Below, one piece after another: positions 52,443 through 60,974 of a DNA stretch of 64,000 nt. Made by a program: the position numbers and the translations under genes. Numbering within the stretch: position 1 is the stretch's first letter; each line of letters begins with the position of its first letter. Source of the DNA: Halobellus rarus (lineage in GTDB: Archaea > Halobacteriota > Halobacteria > Halobacteriales > Haloferacaceae); NCBI RefSeq assembly GCF_024494595.1, contig NZ_JANHDI010000004.1, forward strand, positions 124,001 through 188,000, written 5' to 3'. The notes below the pieces were generated by a model. That model ran no database searches, was not told the DNA's origin, and saw nothing but the letters and a program-made list of their open reading frames with translations.

Positions 52443-52841
52443 ATGTTTGGCGGAGGCGGTATGAACCCGCGGAAGATGCAGCAGATGATGGAACAGATGG
52501 GGATCGACGTCACCGAACTCGACGTCGAGGAGGTCGTGATCAAGACGAGCGAGGAGGACCTCGTCTTCTCCGACGCGCAGGTGACTCGGATGGACGCGCA
52601 GGGACAGCAGACCTACCAGGTCGTCGGCGAACCCGAGTCCCGGGAGTCGACAGCGGGCGACTCCACCGGCTCGGCGGCCGAGCTCGAAAGCGGCGACGAG
52701 AGCGGCGGAAGCGACGCCGGTATCCCCGACGACGACGTCGAACTCGTCGCCCAGCGCGCCGGCGTCGGCTCCGAGACCGCCCGCGAGGCGCTCGAAGCGA
52801 CCGACGGCGACCTGGCGGCCGCGATCGCCCGACTGGAGTGA
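52443..52841 (+). CDS. nac: Archaeal nascent polypeptide-associated complex protein (NAC alpha)
   Basis: A 132-residue ribosome-associated chaperone that homodimerises in archaea. [20 protein letters not shown] leads into the NAC domain ([31 protein letters not shown]); an acidic Ser/Glu/Gly linker follows, then a UBA domain ([37 protein letters not shown]). The frame is open upstream but the ATG at 52443 is the family start, with TATA-like CTTTTG about 30 bases upstream. Its TGA overlaps the GTG of the next gene. Confidence 0.93.
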   Translation: MFGGGGMNPRKMQQMMEQMGIDVTELDVEEVVIKTSEEDLVFSDAQVTRMDAQGQQTYQVVGEPESRESTAGDSTGSAAELESGDESGGSDAGIPDDDVELVAQRAGVGSETAREALEATDGDLAAAIARLE

Positions 52842-53569
52842 GTTACCTCCTCGTCCACGACGACCGGGAGTACCTCCGCGCGCCGGGCGACGAACTGCAG
52901 ACGGATCTCGGCGTCCTGGACGTCCCCGAGGACGTCGAACCCGGCGACGTCTTGGAGACGCACCTGGGGGAACCCTTCGTCGTCCGCCGACTGAGAGGCC
53001 CGGACCTGTTCAACCACTTCGAGCGGACCGGCGCGCCGATGATGCCGCGGGACGTCGGCCTCGTCGTCGGTCACACCGGCATCGCCGCGGGCGACCGCGT
53101 CCTCGACGCCGGGACCGGGACGGGCGTCCTCGCGGCCTATCTCGGTCGGATGCACGCCGACGTGGTCTCCTACGAGATCGACCCCGACTTCGCCGAGGTC
53201 GCCCGGGAGAACATGCGGCTCGCGGGCGTCGACGAGCGCGTCGACGTCAGGACGGGAGACCTCTCGGCGGAACTCGATACCGCCGTCGACGACGGGCCGT
53301 TCGACGCGATCACGCTGGACACCGGCGACGCGCCGGCCGTCGTCGCTCGCGCGCCGGATCTCCTGGCCGACGGCGGCCACGTCGCGGTCTACTCGCCGTT
53401 CGTCGAGAACAGCCGCGAAGCGGTCCAGGCGGCCCGGGAGGCCGGCCTCGTCGACGTCGAAACGTACGAGACCATCCAGCGGGAGATGGACTTCGGCGAT
53501 CGCGGTTCCCGCCCCTCGACCGCGGGCGTCGGCCACACGGGCTATCTGACGTTCGCGCGCAACGAGTGA
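52838..53569 (+). CDS. tRNA (adenine-N1)-methyltransferase, TrmI/Trm61 family
   Basis: A 243-residue SAM enzyme expected to make m1A at tRNA position 57/58. The N-terminal beta part ([20 protein letters not shown]) is typical of the family. [19 protein letters not shown] precedes SAM motif [38 protein letters not shown] and [15 protein letters not shown] follow. Start is GTG 52838, overlapping the NAC stop as GTGA, so the two genes are coupled; the NAC-TrmI pairing is common in haloarchaea. An upstream-extended frame is rejected because it overlaps NAC in another frame. Confidence 0.88.
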   Translation: MSYLLVHDDREYLRAPGDELQTDLGVLDVPEDVEPGDVLETHLGEPFVVRRLRGPDLFNHFERTGAPMMPRDVGLVVGHTGIAAGDRVLDAGTGTGVLAAYLGRMHADVVSYEIDPDFAEVARENMRLAGVDERVDVRTGDLSAELDTAVDDGPFDAITLDTGDAPAVVARAPDLLADGGHVAVYSPFVENSREAVQAAREAGLVDVETYETIQREMDFGDRGSRPSTAGVGHTGYLTFARNE

Positions 53570-53659
53570 CTCGTCGGCTCACGGGGGAGCAAATCGCCGC
53601 GTCCTCCTCGTCTCGCGCTCCCGAGGCTTCTGCAGTCCCGACGACGCGTCGAATGCGGC

Positions 53660-54265
53660 CTACCGGATCGACCGCAGCATCGAGAACAGTTCGTCGCGAG
53701 CGCGTTCGGGATCGAACGACTCGGGGCCGGGGACCGAGAGCGGGTAGGCCCCGCCGCCGAGGAGGTACTCGCCGTCCCCCGCCGCCCACGCCGCGAAGTA
53801 CGCCTCGACGGGTACCGTCCGGCCGTCGAGGCGGACGCGGGCGCGGTAGCGCGTCGCCTCGGTCACCGGGAGAGTAGCGTCAGTACCCGCACTCGTGTCG
53901 TCTGAGGGATCTCGGTCCGCTCCGACGTCGAACCGTCGCGCGTCGGCGCGATCGATCGATTCGAAGCCCCGCTCTCCGAGTACATCGACGAACCGCGAGT
54001 TGGCGCGCTCCGTGACCAACGCGGAGAGGGTACGCGACGGCGGGTTCGCCGGACGGATCCGGAGCCGACTCGCGAAGACGAAACGCCACGTCACCGCCGT
54101 GTCCGCCACGTCGGCGAGTCGCTCGCGCAGGTCGACGTCCTCGTAGATCCGCGTGTTCGCGGTGACGGTCACGACGCGGACGTCGAACGGCGTCGTGCGC
54201 TCCTCCGAGACGAGCCGCCAACCGTCGGGAACGTCGAGCGTCGGCGGGGGGACGTCGGAAGCCAC
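53660..54265 (-). CDS. Haloarchaeal protein of unknown function
   Basis: A 201-residue soluble alpha/beta protein: WRLVSEERTTPFDVRVVTVT, NTRIYEDVDLRERLADVADT, TWRFVFASRLRIRP, an acidic insertion near residue 120, then RYRARVRLDGRTVPVEAYFA and GEYLLGGGAYPL. Strand-helix alternation is clear, but no motif or family is recognised. Start is GTG 54265. Converges with the TrmI gene and is divergent from the UbiA fusion gene. Confidence 0.7.
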   Translation of the reverse strand: MASDVPPPTLDVPDGWRLVSEERTTPFDVRVVTVTANTRIYEDVDLRERLADVADTAVTWRFVFASRLRIRPANPPSRTLSALVTERANSRFVDVLGERGFESIDRADARRFDVGADRDPSDDTSAGTDATLPVTEATRYRARVRLDGRTVPVEAYFAAWAAGDGEYLLGGGAYPLSVPGPESFDPERARDELFSMLRSIR

Positions 54266-54418
54266 AGTGAGACGTGAGGGGCGCGCGACTTATACTGTCG
54301 GACGCATCGGATACCGAGAATCGCCGTCCGACCCACGACTGTCTCTCGGAGGAAAACCCGACGCCTCAGTTCAACGCGTTGACCAACCCTTTTGCGATCT
54401 GCGGCCGTGGGGGGTACT

Positions 54419-55579
54419 ATGGCAATCGCGCGTCACGGCACGGGGTCCCGAGCCGCGGCCGCAGCGCTGACCTCCCAGATACATCCGGTGTTTATGCTCC
54501 CGCCGCTGGCCGCGAGCGTCTTCGGCGCCGTCCTCGCGGGACGGTTCGCTCCCGGTCCCCTCGGACTGCACGCCGCCGCGACCTTCTTCGCGGTGTACAC
54601 GGCCCACGTGAAGGACGGCTACGTCGACTTCTACCGTCGCGGGGAGGACGACGACCACCCGTTGACGGAGGCGGGCTGCCGGTGGGCGCTCGCGGGCGCG
54701 ACGCTCTGCTTCGTGACCGTGACGGCTTCGCTCGGGGTCGTTGCCGGACCCGTGACGGCCCTACTCACGGGACCGATGTGGGTCCTCGGATACCTCCACG
54801 CTCCGCAGTCGGACACCAACCCGGTGACCACGACCCTCGGCTATCCGCTCGGCATCGCGCTCGCCGTCGTCGGCGGTCAGCACGCCCAGACCGGAGCCGT
54901 CGCCGTCGAATCGCTCGCGTTCGGCCTCGTCCTTCTCGTCACGCTCGCGGGCGTGAAGATCATCGACGACGCGACCGACTACGCGTACGATCGGTCCATC
55001 GGGAAGCGGACGGTCGCGGTAGCACTCGGCGTCCCCCGTGCGCGCCGCCTGGCCTACGCGCTGCTGTACGCCGGGTTCACGCTCGTCCTCGTCTTCACTA
55101 TCGACGGCGTGTTTCCACGCGCAGCGCCGCTCGCGGCGGTCGCGTTCGGCCTCGTCGCAGTCGTCGCGTCGGGGGCGGACCCGCCGGTGGCGACGATGCT
55201 TCTCATCCGGGGCGCGTACGTGTTTCTCGCGGGGCTCGTCGTCGCCGTCTGGTTCCGGCCGCTGGCGGGCGTGCCGCTCCCCGATATCGGAATTCTCGGC
55301 CCCTACACGTACCTCGCGACCGAGGTAGTGTTCGGCGGGCTCGCCCTCGCGCTGCTCCGGCGGGCGGGTGCGGTGTGGCGGGCGGCGCGAACCGTGCTCG
55401 CGCTCTATCCGCTCGCGTTCGTCTGGGACTGGTACACGCTGACTGTCGGGGTGTTCGAGATCCGGCTCCGAACGGGGGTGCAGGTCGCCGGAATCCCCCT
55501 GGAAGAGCACCTGTTTATGATCGTCGTCCCCGCACTCGTCGTGGGCGTCCACGAGACGCTAGCGCGTCAGGACGAGTGA
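54419..55579 (+). CDS. UbiA-type prenyltransferase fused to a lycopene-cyclase domain
   Basis: A 386-residue membrane protein. The first 270 residues are UbiA-like: HVKDGYVDFYRRGEDDDHPL is the altered first Asp-rich motif and DDATDYAYDRSIGKRTVAVA the second, which bind prenyl diphosphate with magnesium. The last 110 residues (YTYLATEVVFGGLALALLRR, FVWDWYTLTVGVFEIRLRTG, GIPLEEHLFMIVVPALVVG) are one copy of the CarR-type lycopene cyclase domain, normally present twice in CrtY. A role in carotenoid or C50 bacterioruberin-type chemistry is inferred. Start is ATG 54419 after a TATA-like CTTTTG about 28 bases upstream. Confidence 0.82.
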   Translation: MAIARHGTGSRAAAAALTSQIHPVFMLPPLAASVFGAVLAGRFAPGPLGLHAAATFFAVYTAHVKDGYVDFYRRGEDDDHPLTEAGCRWALAGATLCFVTVTASLGVVAGPVTALLTGPMWVLGYLHAPQSDTNPVTTTLGYPLGIALAVVGGQHAQTGAVAVESLAFGLVLLVTLAGVKIIDDATDYAYDRSIGKRTVAVALGVPRARRLAYALLYAGFTLVLVFTIDGVFPRAAPLAAVAFGLVAVVASGADPPVATMLLIRGAYVFLAGLVVAVWFRPLAGVPLPDIGILGPYTYLATEVVFGGLALALLRRAGAVWRAARTVLALYPLAFVWDWYTLTVGVFEIRLRTGVQVAGIPLEEHLFMIVVPALVVGVHETLARQDE

Positions 55580-55630
55580 GTGCTCGTCCCGACACGGGCC
55601 GGTCCGGCACCGACTGCGTATGCGACGGGC

Positions 55631-55954
55631 TCAGTGGTCGTCCTCGCGCCACTTGTGCCCGCACTCGACGCAGGTGAAAAAGCGGGTCTCCGACTCGTCG
55701 GCCGAGCGGATCTGCTTCATCTCGTAGCGCGCGCGGTCGTGCCCGCACTCCGGACAGATCACCGTCGTCGTCGGACCGATCTCGGCGTCGTCGACGTCGG
55801 ACATGTCGACGACCTCGCTGTCTTCACGCTCCGCCGTCGAGGTCATCTCGGCCTCCTTGTCCGCGTCGCGGGCCTTCTCGTAGCCGCAACTGCCGCAGAC
55901 CCAGACGTCGCCGTCGGTCTTCATCATCGAACCGCATTCGTCGCAGAACTCCAT
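55631..55954 (-). CDS. tfs: Transcription factor S (TFIIS/RPB9-like)
   Basis: A 107-residue RNA-polymerase cleavage factor that rescues backtracked transcription. N-terminal zinc ribbon MEFCDECGSMM...CGSCGYE; C-terminal TFIIS ribbon CPECGHDRARYEMKQIRSAD, with the catalytic acidic pair in SADESETRFFTC, ending CVECGHKWREDD. The length and two ribbons fit archaeal TFS; with the D-E pair present it should be cleavage-active. Confidence 0.95.
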   Translation of the reverse strand: MEFCDECGSMMKTDGDVWVCGSCGYEKARDADKEAEMTSTAEREDSEVVDMSDVDDAEIGPTTTVICPECGHDRARYEMKQIRSADESETRFFTCVECGHKWREDDH

Positions 55955-56075
55955 TATACCCCGACGGAAGACGCTTCAGCGACTTAAGTAACCGGGATCC
56001 GGTGGGAGGGCAACGGACTCCGAGGTCCGAGACGGATGTTGAAACGTCTTAATACCGCGGTGCGAAGGGGCGGGT

Positions 56076-56594
56076 GTGACTGACGATGGCGCCCTCTCCG
56101 AACAGGCGAAAGAACGGCTCGCCGACGTCGTTCGCCTGCAGCCGACGAAGAACAAAGAGCTCCAAGAACAGTGGGGGATGGACTCCGGCAGCGAGGTGCA
56201 TCAGTACCTCGAAGGAACGCTGAAAGACTACTACTACCGCGACGACAACAGCCTCATCCGAGCGACCGCCGACGCGGCCGATCTCGTCGACGTCGACCCC
56301 GGCGTCGAGGGCGGCGACGGGGACGCGGGTGGGATCCCGTCGGTGATCCGCGTGCCGGAACTCGAAGCCCGGGTGTTCGAGGTCCTGGCCGATCACGACG
56401 AGCGGTCCGAGAGCGTCGTGAGCGTCCTCAACAAGGTCCGCGACGCCTTCGACGAGGACCCGCCGGTCGAGGACGTCCGTCAGGCCCTGCAGAGCCTCCG
56501 GCGGAAGGGCGCCGTCGAGGTGATCTACCGGACGGTGCCGACGTTCCGCCTCGCCGCGCCGCGCGGGGAGATCGACGTCGAAGTGACGGACTGA
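56076..56594 (+). CDS. DUF5797 family protein
   Basis: A 172-residue haloarchaeal protein with two winged-helix-like parts: LSEQAKERLADVVRLQPTKN (first helix-turn-helix; KELQEQWGMDSGSEVHQYLE) and ARVFEVLADHDERSESVVSV with VEDVRQALQSLRRKGAVEVI. A DNA-binding or regulatory role is likely but unproven. Start GTG 56076 lies 20-30 bases after TATA-like GTCTTAATACC (56045-56055), so the message is leaderless. Confidence 0.75.
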   Translation: MTDDGALSEQAKERLADVVRLQPTKNKELQEQWGMDSGSEVHQYLEGTLKDYYYRDDNSLIRATADAADLVDVDPGVEGGDGDAGGIPSVIRVPELEARVFEVLADHDERSESVVSVLNKVRDAFDEDPPVEDVRQALQSLRRKGAVEVIYRTVPTFRLAAPRGEIDVEVTD

Positions 56595-56650
56595 TCTCGT
56601 CGCGTTCGCGAGTCCTCGCGGACACGACCGCACAGTGTCGTGTCAGACCG

Positions 56651-57670
56651 TCAGTCCCGTACGGTCTCCCGCTCACGAACCCGCTCGCGCCGCCGCCGGA
56701 GGAGCCGCTTGATCCCTTTTCCGGGCCCGCCCTCGATCGGCCACCCGCGGCTCCGCCAGGCGGGCGGTTCGGGCTCGAATTCCGGACACGACCCGGCGCA
56801 CTCGGCGGCCGTCTGTGACCGGCCGTTCGCGGCGCAGTGGGGGACGAGCGCGCGCCCGAAGCGTCGGAGCTCGAAGTGGCGGCAGTCCGGTCGCATCGTC
56901 TCGTGGTAGGAGCGCCACCCCCGTCCGTAGGCGCGCTCCGCGAGTTCGAGCCGCCGACGCCGTCTCTCCTCGTCACCGCTGGCGTCCGGAGGCGTCACCT
57001 CGCTCGGGTACCACTCGACCGTCCCGACCGAGTCGTTTTCGATCGGGACGACCGCACCGGCGTCAGCGTCGAACGACAGCGTCACGATCCCCACGTCGAC
57101 GGGCAGATCCTCCAGGAGCGCCGGTTCGATTCGGCTCCCGGTCGCCTCGGTCGCCACCCACACCTCGTCGGCCAGGGCGGCCTCGACGTCGTGTTCCAAC
57201 TGCCCGGCGAGCGCCCGCGCCGCCGACGCGTCGAGGTCGGGTTTGTTCTCGATCGCGACGATCCGCCGGAGCCAGTCGGGATACGGCGCGATCCGTCTGA
57301 TCTCGATCCGGTTCCCCTGTCGTCGCTTCTCCACGACTCCGCGGTCGGCCGCGCGGTGGACGGCGGCGCGGACGTACCGCCACGGGTAACCCGGGTGAGG
57401 AAGCGCATTCCGATACCACTCCCACTCGGCGGGCGCGTGGCGGACGACGTGCAGGAGATCAGAGTCCAGCTCGCGCTCGCCGAACTGCCGGCGGGCCGCG
57501 AGCCCGTCGGGATCGCACTCTAAGACGACGGTGTCCCAGCGGCGCCGCTTCGTGCCGAGCTGCCGCGACACGACGACGGCGCTCTCGCGAGTCGAACCGG
57601 GCGGCCACGACGTCTCGGCCCACCGGCAGACGAGTAACTCGAACCCGAACTCGGCGTCTCCGGGGTACAC
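56651..57670 (-). CDS. DUF5787 family protein
   Basis: A 339-residue haloarchaeal protein of unknown function. GFELLVCRWAETSWPP and IVSRQLGTKRRRWDTVVLEC open it; the latter with IVAIENKPDLDASAARALAG (I-E-N-K) has the spacing of a PD-(D/E)xK nuclease core. A middle winged-helix-like region (YPWRYVRAAVHRAADRGVVE) and four cysteines near the end (PDCRHF, VPHCAANG, ECAGSCPEFE) suggest a bound metal or Fe-S cluster. The strongly basic tail (RLLRRRRERVRER) fits nucleic-acid binding. Start is GTG 57670, 18 bases after the Nudix stop, so both form an operon. Confidence 0.72.
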   Translation of the reverse strand: MYPGDAEFGFELLVCRWAETSWPPGSTRESAVVVSRQLGTKRRRWDTVVLECDPDGLAARRQFGERELDSDLLHVVRHAPAEWEWYRNALPHPGYPWRYVRAAVHRAADRGVVEKRRQGNRIEIRRIAPYPDWLRRIVAIENKPDLDASAARALAGQLEHDVEAALADEVWVATEATGSRIEPALLEDLPVDVGIVTLSFDADAGAVVPIENDSVGTVEWYPSEVTPPDASGDEERRRRRLELAERAYGRGWRSYHETMRPDCRHFELRRFGRALVPHCAANGRSQTAAECAGSCPEFEPEPPAWRSRGWPIEGGPGKGIKRLLRRRRERVRERETVRD

Positions 57671-57688
57671 GCGTGTCGGCCCCGTCGG

Positions 57689-58150
57689 CTACGCGAGGTA
57701 CTTCCCGTCCTCGGTCTCGCCGTTCTCCGCGGCCAACTGGTCCAGATACTCGTGGGCCCGCTCGAAGATCTCGCGGGGGCCGTCCTGCGTGATCGTGTTG
57801 AGCGCCTGCTCGTAGTCCCGCCACTGGAGGTCCCGGTGCTCGTTCGAGAGCTCCGCGCTCGCCTCGAACGACCGCGCGATGAACAGGTGGACGGTCTTGT
57901 GGATCGTCCTGCCGTTCGCCTCGAAGACGTAGTCGTACTCCTCGCGGAACCCGTCGATGAGGCGGAAATCCTCGATTCCCGCCTCCTCTTTCACTTCTCG
58001 AATCGCCGTCTGCTGGAGCTCCTCTTCGCCCTCGACCCCGCCTTTGGGGAACTCCCAGTCCCCCGGTCGGCTCTTCAGGAGTAAATACTCCCGTTCGCCG
58101 CGGGTGTCGCGGAAGAGGATCGCTCCAGCGCTTACCGCTTCCACTGTCAT
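57689..58150 (-). CDS. Nudix hydrolase, probable diadenosine tetraphosphatase
   Basis: A 153-residue Nudix protein. The Nudix box runs GGVEGEEELQQTAIREVKEE then AGI, with the REx2EE core intact. EYLLLKSRPGDWEFPKGGVE is the pattern of bis(5'-nucleosyl)-tetraphosphatases of the human NUDT2/Ap4A type. It would clear signalling or by-product dinucleotides in the cytoplasm. First gene of a probable two-gene operon with the DUF5787 gene. TATA-like TCTTAACG lies about 30 bases upstream of ATG 58150. Confidence 0.87.
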   Translation of the reverse strand: MTVEAVSAGAILFRDTRGEREYLLLKSRPGDWEFPKGGVEGEEELQQTAIREVKEEAGIEDFRLIDGFREEYDYVFEANGRTIHKTVHLFIARSFEASAELSNEHRDLQWRDYEQALNTITQDGPREIFERAHEYLDQLAAENGETEDGKYLA

Positions 58151-58266
58151 TAGCTACACAAACCAGACAGGACGTTAAGAGGCTATCGGACGTTGGAGGG
58201 CGGCGACCGCACGCGCCCCACGGCACACGGCCGCGGACCCGTCACGCCCCCGTGACGACGATCGAG

Positions 58267-58276
58267 TTCATATACG
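58267..58276 (+). promoter_or_regulatory. TATA-containing 5' boundary of RNA candidate, copy B
   Basis: TTCATATACG, identical to 41461-41470 at copy A, followed in both by a shared GAGCGGCCAGGGGTG. Confidence 0.45.
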
Positions 58277-58296
58277 ATCGAGCGGCCAGGGGTGCT

Positions 58297-58420
58297 GTGA
58301 CGTAGGATTCGTCCCGCGTCGGGCCGCGGTGGCTCGGCACGTCGACGCGGGAACGACGGTCGCGATCGAAACGGGGCGTCGCGACCGAGCGCGTGTGCCG
58401 ACTGTTCGCCCAGATCGCGT
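58297..58420 (+). ncRNA. Structured RNA candidate, copy B
   Basis: Second copy of the element at 41491-41600. Stem 1: TCCCGCGTCG (58312-58321) with its complement (58343-58352); the outermost pair is T-A here and C-G in copy A, a compensatory change. Stem 2: CGGTCGCGA (58357-58365) with TCGCGACCG (58379-58387), unrelated in sequence to stem 2 of copy A but at the same position. TCGGCAC (58334-58340) in loop 1 pairs with GTGCCGA (58395-58401), as in copy A. The region from about 58421 to 58671 holds nothing I recognise except the TATA-like ACTTTTACC (from about 58620) before the uS10-like gene. Confidence 0.55.
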
Positions 58421-58671
58421 GCGCCTCACGAGGACTGTCGTAGACGCTTGCCAGTGCACGCGGCCGCGGGGGGTCGCGGTCGCCGGAAGCGCGGCTCAAA
58501 CCGTCGGGGAACCGTTGTATCGGCGCACCAGGAAGCCGCGGCACTCAACTGGCCCTGCTGACGAAGAGCCGGACGGCACGACGCAGGCCTCACAGTCGAG
58601 TGCGACCCTCCGATGGATGTACTTTTACCGCTCGGTGCCGACCTCTCTCCTAACCCAGCGAGATCCCAGCC

Positions 58672-59004
58672 ATGACCTTCGTCACGAAACTCCGCTTCCA
58701 GTCGGGGAACCGCTACGAACTGGAATCGGAGGTCTCAGACCTCAAGTCGATGCTCGAACGCAAGGGCGCGGAGTGCAAGGGCCCGCACGCGGACCCGCCC
58801 GAGCGAATCACCGTCCCGCAGTACAAGTCGCTGCAGCCCGGCGACGCGTTCTCTGCGTGGGACTACACCGTCTACTCGCGGCAGCTCGAGATCCACGGCA
58901 ACGACCACATCGCCCGCGAGGTCGGCCACATGGACTTCCCGGAGAGCCTCCACGTCGAGATCGAGGTCGAACAGCAGAAGCCCGCCGGTCACCTGCAGAA
59001 GTAG
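58672..59004 (+). CDS. uS10/mL48-like protein
   Basis: A 110-residue protein with the beta-alpha-beta fold of ribosomal protein S10: TFVTKLRFQSGNRYELESEV, DLKSMLERKGAECKGPHADP, PPERITVPQYKSL, then VYSRQLEIHGNDHIAREVGH. Haloarchaea keep such an uS10-like paralogue besides the true S10; its role is not established. Its ATG is preceded by a leader of about 25 bases. Confidence 0.8.
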   Translation: MTFVTKLRFQSGNRYELESEVSDLKSMLERKGAECKGPHADPPERITVPQYKSLQPGDAFSAWDYTVYSRQLEIHGNDHIAREVGHMDFPESLHVEIEVEQQKPAGHLQK

Positions 59005-59060
59005 CGCGGCGCCGGAGCCGACGAGCGAACCGAAGGCCCCGGACGACGCCGGGGACGGGA

Positions 59061-59324
59061 TCAGCCCTCGTTTTGCAACACTTCGACGACCCGAGCGGTG
59101 CCGCGGTGCGTCGACTCGTCGAACGACTCGATCTCGATCCTGACCTTCGCGTCCAGGAGCGACGGGTCAGCGTCGGGCAGCTCCAGGACCGTGTCGCCGA
59201 CGCGGACGAGCAGGCCGTCGTCGCTCCGACCGGTGACGAACACCGGGACCTCGTCGCCGACCTCGAACGACGGGGTCGACGACCGGAGCCGGAGGCCGGC
59301 CAGGAACTTGTCGAGACGGCTCAT
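59061..59324 (-). CDS. Small TRAM/OB-like beta-barrel protein
   Basis: An 87-residue protein: MSRLDKFLAGLRLRS, then FEVGDEVPVFVTGRSDDGLL, VRVGDTVLELPDADPSLLDA and VRIEIESFDESTHRGTARVV. The run of beta strands suggests an OB/TRAM-like barrel. Family is DUF7513-like from memory, function unknown. Its ATG overlaps the stop of the NhaC gene as ATGA, so it is translated together with the antiporter and may be its soluble partner. Confidence 0.68.
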   Translation of the reverse strand: MSRLDKFLAGLRLRSSTPSFEVGDEVPVFVTGRSDDGLLVRVGDTVLELPDADPSLLDAKVRIEIESFDESTHRGTARVVEVLQNEG

Positions 59325-60841
59325 ACGCGGCTCACCTCCTCGCTCGCGCGGTCGGAGACGTACTCGCGGCCGTAGCCGGTCCACGCCGCCAGCAGGAAGA
59401 CCGCCACGAGGAACCAGCCGTGGAAGACGAACGGGAACACCGAGGCCGGGTTGACGACCATCGCCTGCGTGAACCACTCGTATTGGTCCGGGAGGCGCTG
59501 CATCGCCGAGTAGCCGGCGAGCAGGCCGCCGCCCCACGGGAAGATGTACCCGAGCGCCGCCGTGTTGGCGTCGAGGATGTTGGCCCGCCGGTAGCCGTTG
59601 ATGTTGAACCGACGCCCGATCGTCTTGATGTAGGGCGCGATGGCGATCTCGGCGGCGGTGTTGATCGTGATCATCGCGTTGACGATGGCCGTCCCGAGGA
59701 CCATCGTCGTCTCGGCGCGGCGGACCGTGGTCGCGACGCGTTCGAGCAGGAACTCCTGGATCGCGTCGAAGCCGCCGCCGCGCTGCATCAACTGGGCGGC
59801 CGCGACGATGAGGAGCACGAGAACGATCAGCGGGAAGAAGCCCACCGCGCCGGTGTAGAGGCTGCCCGAGACCGTCGCGCCGCCGGGATCGACGGGGACG
59901 ATCAGCGCGCCGACGATCGGGATCGCGTCCATCGACTGGACGAGCGCGGACTCGCGGGAGGCCTCGAACGCGACGATCGCCGAGGCCTCAGAGAGCCCGA
60001 GCAGGAGGTTCAGCACCACCGAGAGGACGATCCCCCACGATATCGCCTCGACGATGTGGCGGCCGCGGACCGCGGTCACGATCACGACGCCGATCGAGGC
60101 GAGGTGGACCAGTCCGAGCGCGGTCCCCTCGCCGCCGGTCGAGGCGGCGGCGATCGGCGTGCCCTGCATCGCCTGGCCGGCGAGCAGGTACGCCGCGAAC
60201 GCGAAGACGGCCGCGACGATCGCGTACTTGAACCGCGAGGCGACGACGCCCCCGATGTCGGCGTCCTGCGTCACCGCGGAGACGATCGTCGTGTCGCTCA
60301 CGGGCGCGAGGTTGTCGCCGAAGACCGCCCCCGAGAGGATCGCGCCGAACAGGAGGACCGGGTTCGCGCCGATCGCGACGCCCGCGGGGAACACGAGCGC
60401 GGTGAACGCGATCGCGGTCCCGTAACCGGTGCCGATCCCCGTCGCCAGGAGCGCCGCGAGGATGAACGTGATCGCCGGGAACAGCGCCGCACCGACTCGC
60501 AGGGCTTCGGCGGCCCAGACGAGGCCGTCGACGAACCCGCCGACCTGGATAGTCTCGGCGAACATCCCCGCCCACAGCCAGGCGACGATCGCGGTCGCGG
60601 CGACCCGTTGGGTCATCCCGTCGAAGAGGATGTCGGCGTAGGTCTTCCAGGAGCCGCGGACGAAGAACATCCCGACGATCAATCCGACCAGGATCCCCAC
60701 GATGAGGCCGCTGGTGTCGCCGATGCCGAGCAGTCCGCTCTGGACGATCGCCCAGAGGATGAAGAAGGCGATGGGGATCGCACTGGCGGCACGCCCCCCA
60801 TAGAACCGGAGTGCCGTCGATTCGTCGGTGCTGGTACTCAT
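59321..60841 (-). CDS. NhaC-family Na+/H+ antiporter
   Basis: A 506-residue membrane protein with about twelve helices. FGDNLAPVSDTTIVSAVTQD and ATGIGTGYGTAIAFTALVFP are hallmark NhaC stretches; the second half (GALIVPVDPGGATVSGSLYT; AIVNAMITINTAAEIAIAPY) completes the repeat. It would exchange sodium for protons or a related substrate; amino-acid antiporters of the family (malate/lactate MleN) are an alternative. Start ATG 60841 (MSTSTDES) is preferred over the frame start at 60925, whose extra 28 residues are unlike the family. Confidence 0.88.
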   Translation of the reverse strand: MSTSTDESTALRFYGGRAASAIPIAFFILWAIVQSGLLGIGDTSGLIVGILVGLIVGMFFVRGSWKTYADILFDGMTQRVAATAIVAWLWAGMFAETIQVGGFVDGLVWAAEALRVGAALFPAITFILAALLATGIGTGYGTAIAFTALVFPAGVAIGANPVLLFGAILSGAVFGDNLAPVSDTTIVSAVTQDADIGGVVASRFKYAIVAAVFAFAAYLLAGQAMQGTPIAAASTGGEGTALGLVHLASIGVVIVTAVRGRHIVEAISWGIVLSVVLNLLLGLSEASAIVAFEASRESALVQSMDAIPIVGALIVPVDPGGATVSGSLYTGAVGFFPLIVLVLLIVAAAQLMQRGGGFDAIQEFLLERVATTVRRAETTMVLGTAIVNAMITINTAAEIAIAPYIKTIGRRFNINGYRRANILDANTAALGYIFPWGGGLLAGYSAMQRLPDQYEWFTQAMVVNPASVFPFVFHGWFLVAVFLLAAWTGYGREYVSDRASEEVSRV

Positions 60842-60974
60842 CGGCCGAGTTGTCGGTAGCGTCCCGGATAAACGAACCGATCCATTGGACGGTCGTGCCG
60901 TGGGTATCGGGCACACCCACATCACCGGAACTGCTGCCGACGCGATTTTACCGTCCGCCGTCCCAGGAGGTGAT

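Noticed and set aside
51717-52841. NAC gene starting far upstream at 51717
   Set aside because: The extra residues overlap the PPOX gene in another frame; the family start [12 protein letters not shown] is at 52443.
58242-58544. Reverse frame crossing RNA copy B as a protein gene
   Set aside because: The part shared with copy A is conserved at DNA level, but the frames around it diverge and pairing is conserved instead.
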